A stretch of DNA of 36,868 nucleotides from Clostridia bacterium (GCA_017472285.1 JAFUQQ010000025.1:1-36868); one strand, 5' to 3'. Counted from the first letter of the stretch, positions 7,349 to 16,557 are shown. A program made the numbers and translations. Notes: a model not told the origin generated them from the sequence alone.

Positions 7349-7762
7349 CCGCACAAGCTCAAACAGTATTATCAAAAGAAACTCTCGGATATCTTCCATT
7401 CGCGGAAACGGGTATTCTCCCGTATCGGAATAGCAACAGCATTCCAACGTACTGATTTTTCCATCCCGGAAAAAGAGGAGATAACCGACTTGACATTCTT
7501 CGATCGAACCATGTGTGTTGCCGAACGGAAATATTTTGAAAAAAACAGGATCGGGAGGAATTTCCGAAGAAAAAGAAACGTAAAATCCATTCCCCGTAAA
7601 TTCCGTGCTGATGATTTCACTGTGTTCGTAAGCATCAACGATCTGTTTTTCATATGCGGATTCCGCCGCAAGATGACGCATGACTTCATCGATCAGTTTT
7701 CGGAAAATCGGTGTGATTTTAAAATATTCAAGATTACCGTATTCGTTTATGATTACATTCAT
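7268..7762 (-). CDS. Small protein of unknown function with a repeat-derived C-terminus
   Basis: I do not recognise the family. The 164-aa protein is acidic with mixed alpha/beta character. Its middle part, GYLLFFRDGKISTLECCCYS, recalls small hypothetical or immunity-like proteins with a strand-turn-strand ending in an aromatic motif, but this is only a resemblance. Residues from about 138 on (RSPEILRCFLDESTLEDDTGE) are encoded by repeat copy B, so the original C-terminus was probably replaced by insertion. The ATG at 7762 has GGTGA 5 bases upstream; an in-frame GTG at 7771 is an alternative start. Only a few bases separate it from the mutS2 stop, so it is probably co-transcribed with mutS2. 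Confidence 0.65.
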   Translation of the reverse strand: MNVIINEYGNLEYFKITPIFRKLIDEVMRHLAAESAYEKQIVDAYEHSEIISTEFTGNGFYVSFSSEIPPDPVFFKIFPFGNTHGSIEECQVGYLLFFRDGKISTLECCCYSDTGEYPFPRMEDIREFLLIILFELVRSPEILRCFLDESTLEDDTGEGIYKTL

Positions 7763-7775
7763 ATGTGTCACCGTC

Positions 7776-10178
7776 TTATTTCAATTCCGCAATGGAAACG
7801 CCTGTATCACCCTCACCGATCGAGCCGATACGGACAGAAGCGACACGAGAATCACGGCGGAGGAAATCGGTCACAGCTTTACGGAGCGCACCCGTACCCT
7901 TACCGTGAATGATGCGGAGGGTTTTGACACCCGCGCGCTTGGCATCGTCGATATATTTATCGAGCATGAAGCAAGCATCATCACCATATTGACCACGCAA
8001 GTCAATTTCGGGATCAAATGCGGAAATGACACGGTCGCCCGCACTCTTGGCAGGCATTTTTTTACCGTTTTTATCGGTAAACGTAACCTTAACACCGTCA
8101 ATGAGCATCAGGTTTTTGATATTGGTCTTGGTCTTGATGACCCCCGCCTGTACCTGTACGTTGCCCGATTTATCAGGATCGGACACCAGAACACCTTTCT
8201 GACCGATAGAAACGAGAATGACTTCATCGCCTTTTTTCAAAGGACGGGGAAGTTCATAGCCTTCCACAGTCTTAGGATCGACGGGATCGAGATTATCGCT
8301 GTTTGCCTTAAGATGAAGCTTGATATCACGGCGGGCAGTATCGAGTGCTTTGGCAAGATTTTCACTTTCGCGTTCTTTTTTGACTTTTTCAAGCTCCGCG
8401 AAGATATAATCGCTGGAAAGCTTTGCACTTTCGACCATGCGAACGGCGGTCGCTCTTGCTTTTTCAAGCTCTTTATCCGCTTCTTTTTCGCGTTTGGCAA
8501 CGAAATCATCCATTTCCGCTTTTTCACTTCTTGCCTGTGCTAAAAGCATTTCCGCTTCTGTTTTTGCTTTTTCCATTTCGATACGTTCTTTTTCCAGACG
8601 TTCGATGACGTGTTCAAAACGGCGGTTTTCACCCGAAACGTAACTTTCCGCGCGTTCAATGATGGAATGAGGCAGACCGAGCTTACGGGAGATGGCAAAC
8701 GCATTGGATTTACCCGGCGCACCGATGATGAGCTTATAGGTGGGACGGAGCGTATTCACGTCAAATTCACAGGAAGCGTTGCAAACGCCGTCCGTATCGA
8801 GTGCATAAGATTTCAGCTCCGCATAGTGTGTAGTTGCGGCACAAAGTGCTTTTTTCTCTCTGACAGCCTCTAAAATGGAAACAGCAAGTGCCGCACCTTC
8901 GACAGGGTCCGTACCCGCGCCGACTTCATCAAAAAGAACAAGACAGCGGTTTTCGATGGAAGCGAGCATATCAACGATATGCACCATATGCGAGGAGAAC
9001 GTGGAGAGAGATTGCTCGATGCTCTGCTCGTCCCCGATATCAGCGAGGATATCGTCAAAAATACACATAATCGAACCATCCGAGGCGGGAATATGCAAGC
9101 CTGATTGCGCCATGATGGCAAAAAGTCCGAGTGTTTTGAGAGTTACGGTCTTACCGCCTGTATTCGGACCCGTAATGACGAGCGTATCGAAATCGATACC
9201 GAGCGAAACGGTGATGGGTACGACGGTATCGGCAGAAATCAGAGGATGGCGCGCACGCACGAGGGACATCTGTCTTGCTGCAGTGATATCGGGCGCGATG
9301 GCATCCATTTTAAAAGAAAGCTGGCTCTTGCCGAAAATAAAGGCGAGGAGCGTTAAATGGCGATAATTTTCAAGGAGCGCAGAAGCGTTCGCTGCGATAT
9401 CGGCGGAGAGTTCGGAAAGGATTCTTTCGATCTCATCGGCTTCCTTGCGTTCGAGCAGTCGAAGCTCGTTATTGGATTCAACGACGGCAAGAGGTTCGAC
9501 GAAAAGCGTCGCGCCTGAAGCCGAAGTATCGTGAACGAGACCTTTGATCTCGTTTTTATATTCCTGCTTGACGGGGATAACGTATCTGCCGTCACGCATG
9601 GTCACAATCTGTTCCTGTAAGAATTTGGAGTAAGAGCCGCTCGTGATATATTTCTGGAGAGAATCACGGATGCGGTTATTTTCCTGACGCATCTTACGCC
9701 GGATGTTATAGAGTGTATCACTTGCCGTATCCGCGATCATATCTTCACTTGCGATGCAGCGTGATATTTTTTCTTCCAATTTTTTGTTGGGTACGAGCCG
9801 TGCAAAATATTCGTCAAGCACGGTTTCTGCCGTATGGTCTTCATTGCGGTAATCCTTCGCACCTCTGGCGGCGGATAACGCTCTGCCGACGGCGAGAATT
9901 TCCGAAGGGAGCAAGACCGCGCCTTTATCCGCACGTTCCACAAAGCTTATAATATCGGAAACACCGCCGAAAGGAGGCATACCTTTCGTTGTCTGCATGG
10001 TTTTGGCCGCGTCCGTTTCCGCAAGCATACGGCGCACCGTTCCGATGCCTCTTGAGGGGCGCAAAGCTCTCGCGAGGGCTTTCGCACCTTCTGTGGGACA
10101 GACGGCGGCAAGCATTTCACGAATCTTATCAAATTCGAGCGTGACGATCGCCCCATCGAAATTTTTTATTTTTTCCAT
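7776..10178 (-). CDS. mutS2: Endonuclease MutS2 (Smr domain)
   Basis: An 800-aa MutS-family ATPase lacking the mismatch-recognition domain. The order is helical lever/clamp region, Walker A GPNTGGKT (337-344), Walker B and signature LFDEVGAGTDP (near 415-425), ABC-type HYAELKSYA, a long charged coiled coil (about 510-620), a KOW-like segment, and a C-terminal Smr nuclease domain (DLRGQ ... HGKGTGALR). Family members suppress homologous recombination or, in Bacillus, act on collided ribosomes; which applies here cannot be told. Only a weak ribosome binding site precedes the ATG. It lies between two small unknown genes on the same strand. Confidence 0.95.
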   Translation of the reverse strand: MEKIKNFDGAIVTLEFDKIREMLAAVCPTEGAKALARALRPSRGIGTVRRMLAETDAAKTMQTTKGMPPFGGVSDIISFVERADKGAVLLPSEILAVGRALSAARGAKDYRNEDHTAETVLDEYFARLVPNKKLEEKISRCIASEDMIADTASDTLYNIRRKMRQENNRIRDSLQKYITSGSYSKFLQEQIVTMRDGRYVIPVKQEYKNEIKGLVHDTSASGATLFVEPLAVVESNNELRLLERKEADEIERILSELSADIAANASALLENYRHLTLLAFIFGKSQLSFKMDAIAPDITAARQMSLVRARHPLISADTVVPITVSLGIDFDTLVITGPNTGGKTVTLKTLGLFAIMAQSGLHIPASDGSIMCIFDDILADIGDEQSIEQSLSTFSSHMVHIVDMLASIENRCLVLFDEVGAGTDPVEGAALAVSILEAVREKKALCAATTHYAELKSYALDTDGVCNASCEFDVNTLRPTYKLIIGAPGKSNAFAISRKLGLPHSIIERAESYVSGENRRFEHVIERLEKERIEMEKAKTEAEMLLAQARSEKAEMDDFVAKREKEADKELEKARATAVRMVESAKLSSDYIFAELEKVKKERESENLAKALDTARRDIKLHLKANSDNLDPVDPKTVEGYELPRPLKKGDEVILVSIGQKGVLVSDPDKSGNVQVQAGVIKTKTNIKNLMLIDGVKVTFTDKNGKKMPAKSAGDRVISAFDPEIDLRGQYGDDACFMLDKYIDDAKRAGVKTLRIIHGKGTGALRKAVTDFLRRDSRVASVRIGSIGEGDTGVSIAELK

Positions 10179-10224
10179 AGTTCTTTGTTATATCATTATA
10201 TTTTTCGTTTTTGCTTATATCCTA

Positions 10225-10455
10225 TCAATCATCCAAAGAAATGACGGTCATTTTAGGCAAAGGACGTTTTTCTTTCGGAGATCGTTTCAGAAGATCGTAT
10301 CGGAAGCTCCTGCAACAATGTTCTGCGCCGACGATGCCGTGTTTTTCGCAGATAATATCAGGCTCCTCGCCGGTGGAAAGCGGGATCGGTGTCGCGAATT
10401 CACAGAAAGCACAGGTTCTTTCAATGGATTCGTCACGTTCTGATTTTTTTGTCAT
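10225..10455 (-). CDS. Small Cys-rich conserved clostridial protein (76 aa)
   Basis: The protein has CAFC near residue 14, then a single Cys before EKHG, then CC before RSFRYDLLKR. This arrangement of about five Cys plus a His suggests a small metal site. Proteins ending in SFRYDPLKR-P are familiar in Clostridia but have no known function. The start is the ATG at 10455, chosen because AAGGGAGGT lies just upstream; the longer frame to 10560 has no such site. It is 46 bp upstream of mutS2 on the same strand. Confidence 0.82.
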   Translation of the reverse strand: MTKKSERDESIERTCAFCEFATPIPLSTGEEPDIICEKHGIVGAEHCCRSFRYDLLKRSPKEKRPLPKMTVISLDD

Positions 10456-10576
10456 AGAAACCTCCCTTCTCCCATGTTTTTCCACGCCAAAAGGATAGGG
10501 CGCAATATGGGCAGTGTATCTCATTTCTATTATACAGCATTCCGTTCTATTTTTCCACACTTTTTTGAAAAAAACT

Positions 10577-11647
10577 TTAATTTTTATTTCTCAAAGCACA
10601 CAATTTTTTTAAAAACGGCTTTTTCGGAAATGCAACCATGCAAAACGTAAGAAAAACGATGCTAAAAAAGACCGCAAAACACAAAAACAAGCTGTTTTTC
10701 CATTGATAACATTCAAACAACAGAAGTGCCATGACAGGACAAAGAACGGCGGAAAGGATTTTTCCGAAGCAATATTGTTTCGGAGCATAAAAAAGATGTT
10801 CCGTTCGGTCCAATGCCTGAAAAAAGACGGAAATCCCTCCTGTACCGAGAAATATTCCGCTGAAAAGAAGCGTGCTTTCCCATGAAAGCTCGGCTTTCGC
10901 AAGAGAAACAAAACCCGTTGATATCTCTAAAAAACCGCCCGTCAGGATGCGTATTACGCTCGGTAGACCGATTGCAAACAGATCAAAAAACGCCGCCGTT
11001 GCAAGCGAAAAAAAGACGATGAACGCACACACGGAAAGCATGGCAAACGCACTTTCGCGAATGGATGCCGTAATCACGGAAAAGAACGGCTGTGGCTTGG
11101 TTTTTGGTGCATCCGACACATCAATATTTGCCCGTCTTTTACCTGCTGTGATACAGATTCCGAAAAATGCCGCTGCCGTTTGCGCCATGAAAAGCAAACA
11201 ACCAATATCTTTATTTCCGAAAAGAGAAGTTCCGACCGTACCGACCACGAATGCCGCCCCCGCCTGATTACAAAACGGCAAAAGGGATGCCGCTTCCTTT
11301 TTGTCCATACTGCCTCTTTCGCAAAGCTCCGCCAGAACCGCGGCACCCATCGGAAATCCCGCAAACGCACCGATAACAAACGCAGAAAATCCCCCCGCCG
11401 ACATTCCGAGCCGCAAAGCAACTGGCTTTAATCTATACAGTTTTTCCGTAAATCCCGATTTCATCAGTATCTTCGCGCAAACGGAAAACAACGCGAGTGA
11501 TGGCAATACGGAAACCGCAAAGACAGAAAGCGCATTCCTTGCCGTTTCCATAGCTTTTTCGGGCATAAAAAGTGAATATCCGATCAGGGAAATCGCCATC
11601 CCCATCAGAAACAACGAAGAAAAACATCCTTTTTTCTCTCCTATCAT
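10577..11647 (-). CDS. ylbJ: YlbJ-like sporulation integral membrane protein
   Basis: About 356 aa with roughly eight hydrophobic segments and the nucleoside-recognition (Gate) fold. The conserved region is GAFAGFPMGAAVLAELCERG followed by LLPFCNQAGAAFVVGTVG, equivalent to the YlbJ/SpmA core. In Bacillus YlbJ is a mother-cell protein needed for proper spore formation, expressed under sigma E. The ATG at 11647 is chosen because AGGAGG lies 5 bases upstream; the ATG at 11662 would place that site inside the gene. It is divergent from yqfC, another sporulation gene, across a 382-bp gap. I could not fix a sigma E promoter; a TCATAAAT ... CATATAGA pair has 17-bp spacing, which is too long. Confidence 0.78.
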   Translation of the reverse strand: MIGEKKGCFSSLFLMGMAISLIGYSLFMPEKAMETARNALSVFAVSVLPSLALFSVCAKILMKSGFTEKLYRLKPVALRLGMSAGGFSAFVIGAFAGFPMGAAVLAELCERGSMDKKEAASLLPFCNQAGAAFVVGTVGTSLFGNKDIGCLLFMAQTAAAFFGICITAGKRRANIDVSDAPKTKPQPFFSVITASIRESAFAMLSVCAFIVFFSLATAAFFDLFAIGLPSVIRILTGGFLEISTGFVSLAKAELSWESTLLFSGIFLGTGGISVFFQALDRTEHLFYAPKQYCFGKILSAVLCPVMALLLFECYQWKNSLFLCFAVFFSIVFLTFCMVAFPKKPFLKKLCALRNKN

Positions 11648-11809
11648 GCATACCTCCTGCATATAATGGAATCGGTCTATATGTATTAAAAGACAGCAGA
11701 ATTTATGAAAAGCTTTCCCTAAGGGAAAAGCTCAGACTGTAGAAAAAGCTATGTGGAAAAGATGGAAATAAAAAGTTGCACAAAAAACTCAAAAAGATAA
11801 GTAGCATAA

Positions 11810-11997
11810 AGGCTCGCTCTTTGGGAGAGCTCCCGACGAAAGTCAGGTGAGAGGGCGGTAATATATGCTGAACATACCCTCTCCGTCAACTACGTTGCCA
11901 CCGTCTACTGCGGTTCGGTCACGCTCGAGATCTGACAGCCATTTAGGCTGTCATTCAACACTCTCGCGCCGCTACGCTAACCGGAGTGAGAGGCTTT
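11810..11997. repeat. Palindromic intergenic element between ylbJ and yqfC
   Basis: The ends AGGCTCGCTCT and AGTGAGAGGCT are imperfect inverted repeats. Inside lie several smaller inverted pairs, including ACAGCC-ATTTA-GGCTGT, and GAGAGGG facing CCCTCTCC. No gene is present. With a further hairpin (CTTTCCC/GGGAAAAG near 11710-11732), it fills most of the divergent ylbJ-yqfC region, so promoters for both genes must lie at its edges or within it. I infer a non-coding mobile-type repeat. Confidence 0.55.
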
Positions 11998-12029
11998 ATA
12001 AAATGTTTATTTTTGTGAAAGGAATCTAT

Positions 12030-12317
12030 ATGACAAAAAGAAAACGCAATAACTGTCCCGTTCCGCGTGCACCGATCTTACCGAAAGAAACGCTGGAAAT
12101 TCTGGAACGGAAAGAACTGCTCATTACGGGTGTGATGGGCATTGAAGATTATCATACGGAAAAAGTCAGAGTCAAGACCTGTAAAGGTATCGTGGAAGTC
12201 TGCGGAGATACGGTCACGCTTTGTTGGGCAGGCGAAAAACGCTTGCTTTTACGAGGAAATTTCAAAGAAATGCGTTTTGAGAACAGACCGATGGGAAAAG
12301 GAGGAAAAAAACATTGA
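12030..12317 (+). CDS. yqfC: Sporulation protein YqfC (YabP family)
   Basis: A 95-aa protein with the YabP/YqfC fold: a Lys/Arg-rich start, then LITGVMGIEDYHTEKVRVKTCKG and a C-terminal run of short strands. The start ATG at 12030 is preceded by AAAGGAA; the frame extends further upstream through repeat sequence with no such site. It overlaps yqfD by 4 bases, the arrangement conserved in sporulating Firmicutes. Its biochemical role is unknown; in Bacillus it belongs to the sigma E regulon. Confidence 0.85.
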   Translation: MTKRKRNNCPVPRAPILPKETLEILERKELLITGVMGIEDYHTEKVRVKTCKGIVEVCGDTVTLCWAGEKRLLLRGNFKEMRFENRPMGKGGKKH

Positions 12318-13489
12318 GCCCTTTGGAATATTTGCGCAGCGCATACCGCATCTCCGTTTCCGAAAGCGATACGAGATTTCTTTTAGACATCCTCGTTGCA
12401 AACGACATTCCTTTTCACGATCTGCGCACGGAAGACGGGATGTTTTCTTTATTGCTGTATATGCCGTATTATAAAGAATATGCCCGTTTGCGCGGAGAAC
12501 GGCGATACCGCAAAGAAACGAGAGAACAGCTTGGTTTCCGTGCATTGCTCCATCGTTACAGAAAACGAAAAGGCATCCTCGTGGGTTTTGTACTCGCGAT
12601 CTTTCTGATCGTTTTTTCTTCCCTTTTCGTATGGGATATTACCGTTACGGGTGCGGATACAATTCCCGAAGCTGTAATTTTAGATGCGCTTGAAAAACGG
12701 GGTGTGAAGCTCGGCACGTTCGTTCCATCCGTTGATACGGAAGCGATCGAACAGGTGATGATTCTTGACGTGGAAGGACTTTCTTACGTCAGTATCAATC
12801 TGCGCGGAACGGTTGCCTCCGTGGAAGTACGCGAACGAAAACAGGATACAGAGATCGAGGACAGACAAACGCCCTCCAATCTGATCGCAACGGCTGACGG
12901 ACAGATCGAAGCATTGCAAGTGACAGGCGGTGTTTCGGTGGTAAAACCGGGAGATATCGTCCGGAAAGGAGAGCTTCTCGTCAGCGGGGTGATCGATTCC
13001 CAAGCACTCGGTTATCGGCTCGTCCGTGCAAGAGGAGAAGTGTTTGCGCGTGTGACACTATCGTATCAGACGCAAATTCCTTACGAAACCGAAGAAAAAG
13101 TCTATACGGGTGAATTTTTTTCACAAAAATCCATAAAAATTTTCTCAAAAACAATAAAACTTTTCGGAAAGGATAGCATTTCACCCTCAACTTGTGATAA
13201 AATAGAGATGGAAAGAAGAATTTATCTTTTCGGCTTCATCAAGCTTCCGATCTTTATCATGGAAACCAAATATGCCGAATATGAGCTCGTGCTGAAAACG
13301 CTGACACAAACCGAAGCACTCCGCATGGCTTATGACGATATCCGAGCGCAAAGCGAAAATATCCTTGACGATGCGGAAATCCTCGGCAGACATACCCGTA
13401 TCACCGAAGATGAAAATACGCTCTGCATGACCCAACAGATCGAATGTATCATCAATATCGCAGAGGAAGTCAAGATCGAAACCGATTAA
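12314..13489 (+). CDS. yqfD: Sporulation protein YqfD
   Basis: A 391-aa protein with a cytoplasmic N-terminal region, one membrane segment (about residues 88-108, ILVGFVLAIFLIVFSSLFVW), and a large outer domain with the POTRA-like start DITVTGADTIPEAVI. This is the YqfD/SpoIV-type layout. It begins with TTG inside the yqfC stop region (ATTGA overlap), with GGAGG 8 bases upstream supporting this uncommon start. YqfD is sporulation-associated and of unknown biochemical function. Confidence 0.9.
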   Translation: MSPLEYLRSAYRISVSESDTRFLLDILVANDIPFHDLRTEDGMFSLLLYMPYYKEYARLRGERRYRKETREQLGFRALLHRYRKRKGILVGFVLAIFLIVFSSLFVWDITVTGADTIPEAVILDALEKRGVKLGTFVPSVDTEAIEQVMILDVEGLSYVSINLRGTVASVEVRERKQDTEIEDRQTPSNLIATADGQIEALQVTGGVSVVKPGDIVRKGELLVSGVIDSQALGYRLVRARGEVFARVTLSYQTQIPYETEEKVYTGEFFSQKSIKIFSKTIKLFGKDSISPSTCDKIEMERRIYLFGFIKLPIFIMETKYAEYELVLKTLTQTEALRMAYDDIRAQSENILDDAEILGRHTRITEDENTLCMTQQIECIINIAEEVKIETD

Positions 13490-13517
13490 ATAATATAACA
13501 GAAACGGAGGTTCAAAT

Positions 13518-14549
13518 ATGCTTGAAAAAATTTTACTCACAGCAACGGCGGAACAGACTGCCGCCCTGTTCGGCAATTTTGACCGCAATATCAATATCAT
13601 TGAAAAGACGTTTGCCGTCAATATTACTAACCGTGATACCGAAAAAACGCTCGGTGATGCCATCGTCATCCGCGGTGAAAACAGCGATAACGTCCTCGGT
13701 GCATTTACTGCGCTGGAATATCTCAAAAATATGACGGAAATGGGAACGGAACTCAGCGATCAGAGCGTAGATTACGTGATCTCTATGGTGAAAAACGGCG
13801 AAAAACTCGAACGCTTCGGAGATGACTGCATTTGCGTCACCACCAAAGGCAAACCCATCAAAGCCAAAACCATCGGACAGAAAAAATACGTCGATGCCAT
13901 CAAGAAAAATACCATCGTTCTCGGTATCGGTCCCGCCGGCACAGGTAAAACCTTCCTTGCCGTTGCCGCCGCATCCACAGCGCTCCGCAATAAAGAGATC
14001 AACCGCATCATTCTGACACGTCCCGCCGTCGAAGCCGGCGAAAAACTCGGTTTTCTGCCCGGTGACTTGCAAACGAAGATCGATCCGTATCTCCGCCCGC
14101 TCCACGACGCACTTTTTGAAATGCTCGGCGCGGAAGCTTATCAGAAACACCTCGAACGCGGTACGATCGAAATCGCACCTCTCGCATATATGCGCGGACG
14201 TACCCTTGACGATAGCTTTATCATCCTTGACGAAGCGCAGAACACTACCCCCGAACAGATGAAAATGTTCCTGACACGTCTTGGTTTCAATTCCAAAGCC
14301 GTCGTCACGGGCGATATCACGCAGACGGACCTTCCCTCCGGCGCAAGAAGCGGTCTTGTGGAAGCCATGAAGATCTTGCGCGGTATCGAAGGCATTGCCA
14401 TCCATGAATTTTCCGAAAGGGACGTTGTCCGTCATAAGCTCGTTCAACGTATCATCCTCGCATATGAAAAATATGAACGCGAAAAGAAAGAAAAAGCCGA
14501 AAAATTCAAAGTCGTGAAGAAAGAGAATTTCAGAAAGGACATCAAATGA
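13518..14549 (+). CDS. phoH: PhoH family ATPase
   Basis: A 343-aa PhoH-like P-loop ATPase. Walker A GPAGTGKT is at 138-145, the RPAVEAGEKLGFLPGD motif follows, and Walker B IILDEAQN is at 235-242, with the arginine-containing GARSGL region after it. These match the RNA-associated ATPase/helicase family. Pairing with ybeY suggests a role in RNA quality control, which is an inference from genome context across bacteria. GGAGGTT precedes the ATG. The stop overlaps the ybeY start (ATGA), so translation is probably coupled. Confidence 0.95.
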   Translation: MLEKILLTATAEQTAALFGNFDRNINIIEKTFAVNITNRDTEKTLGDAIVIRGENSDNVLGAFTALEYLKNMTEMGTELSDQSVDYVISMVKNGEKLERFGDDCICVTTKGKPIKAKTIGQKKYVDAIKKNTIVLGIGPAGTGKTFLAVAAASTALRNKEINRIILTRPAVEAGEKLGFLPGDLQTKIDPYLRPLHDALFEMLGAEAYQKHLERGTIEIAPLAYMRGRTLDDSFIILDEAQNTTPEQMKMFLTRLGFNSKAVVTGDITQTDLPSGARSGLVEAMKILRGIEGIAIHEFSERDVVRHKLVQRIILAYEKYEREKKEKAEKFKVVKKENFRKDIK

Positions 14550-15028
14550 AATTAAAAATCGATTATACCAATCAGCAATTCAAAGTCAAATTGCCCGCCA
14601 ATATCTATAAACTGATCATTCAGGCAATCGGAGAAACCCTGAAGGATGAACAATTTCAATATTCCTCAGAAATTTCCGTCGCTTTCGTTACCAATAAGGC
14701 CATCCATAAGCTAAATTTTGAACACAGAGATAAAGATAAACCCACGGACGTACTTTCTTTTCCGATGTGGGAAAAAGAAGAACTTATGGACGGCTCTGCT
14801 TTTGACGGTCATTCCGTTATGCTCGGCGATATCATCATTTCCGCCGAAAAAGCAAGAGAACAAGCAAAAGAATACGGTCACAGCCTCGAAAGAGAGATTA
14901 CCTTCCTTGCCGTACATTCCACGCTTCATCTCCTCGGTTACGATCATGAAACCTCCGAAGAAGACGAGCGTTATATGAACGACAAACAGGAAGAAGTCCT
15001 CACCAGAATCGGTCTGACAAGAGAATAA
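14546..15028 (+). CDS. ybeY: Endoribonuclease YbeY (rRNA maturation)
   Basis: A 160-aa single-domain metalloprotein of the YbeY/UPF0054 family. The zinc motif is HSTLHLLGYDHE with three His, and the conserved Arg/Thr segment is PTDVLSFPM. It acts in 16S rRNA 3'-end maturation and ribosome quality control in characterised bacteria. AAAGGAC lies within the phoH end, and the start overlaps the phoH stop by 4 bases. Confidence 0.95.
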   Translation: MKLKIDYTNQQFKVKLPANIYKLIIQAIGETLKDEQFQYSSEISVAFVTNKAIHKLNFEHRDKDKPTDVLSFPMWEKEELMDGSAFDGHSVMLGDIIISAEKAREQAKEYGHSLEREITFLAVHSTLHLLGYDHETSEEDERYMNDKQEEVLTRIGLTRE

Positions 15029-15068
15029 TCGTTTTCCTCAAAAAATTTCAAAAAGGATATAAAAACAA

Positions 15069-16130
15069 ATGAAAGTAACAAGAGAAATGGGAACTGTCCT
15101 TGCAGACACCACGATGCGTTCCCCCGTTTATATCGATACGCGCAAAGCACCTTTCAGACTCTACGGTTTCTATGAGCCGTTCCGCCGTACCCCCGAATCC
15201 GTTGCCTTGGCAACAAGCGAAACTGTCACTCGTTTGCATACGATGGGACCGAGCGCACGCGTGCGTTTCCGTACCGATTCCGATTATATCGTCATTCATG
15301 CGGAGCTTTCCAATGATGAAAAAACAGGTTCCATGCCCATTCTTTCCACATCCAGCTTTGAAATGCATTTCGTGGAAAACGGCAAACATATTTTCAAAGG
15401 TTCTTTCGTTCCCTCACAGGGCGAAGGCAAAACTTACGTGGAATGTCGTCTGAAGGACAAGCCCGTCATGAAAGATATCATTCTGTATTTCCCGATTAAT
15501 GCTGCCGTTTCGGAATTTTATATCGGTTTACGTGAAGGTTCCAATTTGGAAGAAGGCGGTCGTTATACTTATGAAACTCCCGTTTTGTTCTACGGTTCTT
15601 CCATCGTACACGGTATCGGCGCGGGCAGACCGGGGATGAATTATCCCTCACAGATTTCCCGTATGCTTGATACCAACGTATATAATCTCGGTTTCGGCGG
15701 CGGCGCAAGAGGTGAAGATGCGATCATTGATTTTATTGCAGAACAGAACATGAGCGTTTTCGTTTATGATTACGACCACAACGCACCCGATGCCGAACAT
15801 CTGGAAAAAACACATTATGCCGGTTACAAGCGTTTCCGTGCAAAACAGCCGACGACTCCTATTATTATGGCATCCAAGCCCGATTGGGATCTTGTAAACG
15901 ACAATTCGAGTCCCGAAATCAATGAAAAACGGATGCGTATCATTGAAAATACATATCTTCGTGCAAAAGCCGAAGGGGATAAAAACGTATACTTTATTAA
16001 CGGTTTCACAGATTTTTATCCCGCTGATATCCGCGGCGATTGCACTTCCGATGGTTGCCATCCCAATGATCTCGGTTACCATTACATGGCGGAGGCTTTT
16101 GCAAAGGTTATTAAACCTTTGCTTACATAA
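15069..16130 (+). CDS. Two-domain SGNH/GDSL hydrolase
   Basis: 353 aa with an N-terminal beta-rich domain (about 1-165) and a C-terminal SGNH esterase domain. The nucleophile block is FYGSSIVHG (Ser of GSS), the Gly block is NLGFGGGARGE, and the catalytic Asp-His pair is in SDGCHPNDLGYHYM. The layout matches the GDSL_3-type esterases with a jelly-roll N-domain that often deacetylate polysaccharides. It has no signal peptide, so a cytoplasmic substrate is likely. It replaces the dgkA/cdd genes usual between ybeY and era. The substrate is unknown. Confidence 0.8.
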   Translation: MKVTREMGTVLADTTMRSPVYIDTRKAPFRLYGFYEPFRRTPESVALATSETVTRLHTMGPSARVRFRTDSDYIVIHAELSNDEKTGSMPILSTSSFEMHFVENGKHIFKGSFVPSQGEGKTYVECRLKDKPVMKDIILYFPINAAVSEFYIGLREGSNLEEGGRYTYETPVLFYGSSIVHGIGAGRPGMNYPSQISRMLDTNVYNLGFGGGARGEDAIIDFIAEQNMSVFVYDYDHNAPDAEHLEKTHYAGYKRFRAKQPTTPIIMASKPDWDLVNDNSSPEINEKRMRIIENTYLRAKAEGDKNVYFINGFTDFYPADIRGDCTSDGCHPNDLGYHYMAEAFAKVIKPLLT

Positions 16131-16153
16131 AAAATATTAAGCACCTCGACGGT

Positions 16154-16370
16154 GCGGGGATTTATTGTCCTTTTTCTTTGTTTGAAAGAAAAAGGACGAA
16201 AAAGAAGCAAACGAACTTGCAGTTCGATGGCTTGTGCGGAATTATTATCAATTCACCATGCTTCATATCAGGCTACTTTCCGCCTGATAGGCGCATGGCA
16301 GAAGTCATTGTACAAACTCGTATAACGCGCACTTTATTTTGGCAAAGATTTATTTTCTTTCCCTTCCCGC
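16154..16370 (+). other. Structured intergenic element, copy 1 (possible ncRNA or folded repeat)
   Basis: Stems visible in order are: closing stem GCGGG (16154-16158) / CCCGC (16366-16370); stem a GTCCTTTTTCTTT / AAAGAAAAAGGAC (13 bp, loop GTTTG); conserved linker GAAAAAGAAGCAAAC; stem b CGAACT / AGTTCG with loop TGC; stem c CATGC / GCATG enclosing TATCAGGC / GCCTGATA with an internal loop TTCA/GGC. Copy 2 at 30044-30264 keeps the loops and linker while the stem bases change in pairs. This supports selection on the fold. It lies between the SGNH gene and era and carries no ORF worth calling. Strand and transcription are unproven. Confidence 0.65.
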
Positions 16371-16455
16371 GCTCATTACTATGGGGTGCAGACTTGAATG
16401 ACAAAACTTTTGAAATCCACACATTCGGTCAAGCGGAATGCTTGTGTATATTTTG

Positions 16456-16482
16456 GTATTTTTCTTTACATAAGAAAAGTAC
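16456..16482. repeat. Hairpin repeat upstream of era
   Basis: GTATTTTTCTT, loop TACAT, AAGAAAAGTAC give an 11-bp stem with one G-T wobble. The surrounding TTTTGG before it and CAAAGCG after it recall the family R hairpins at 1-184 and 30345-30464. It sits about 75 bp before the era start. Confidence 0.5.
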
Positions 16483-16557
16483 GGAATCTCCATCAAAGCG
16501 GCGGCTTTACGCAAATCCTCTCAATAAAAATAATAAAGAAAAGGAACATAAAAAAAC

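Noticed and set aside
7249..7455. Short plus-strand frame over repeat copy B
   Set aside because: Its composition comes from the repeat and it lies opposite a better supported gene.
13533..14447. A 304-codon minus-strand frame opposite phoH
   Set aside because: phoH is certain from its Walker motifs. The antisense product is Phe/Asp/Gly-rich with no family resemblance.
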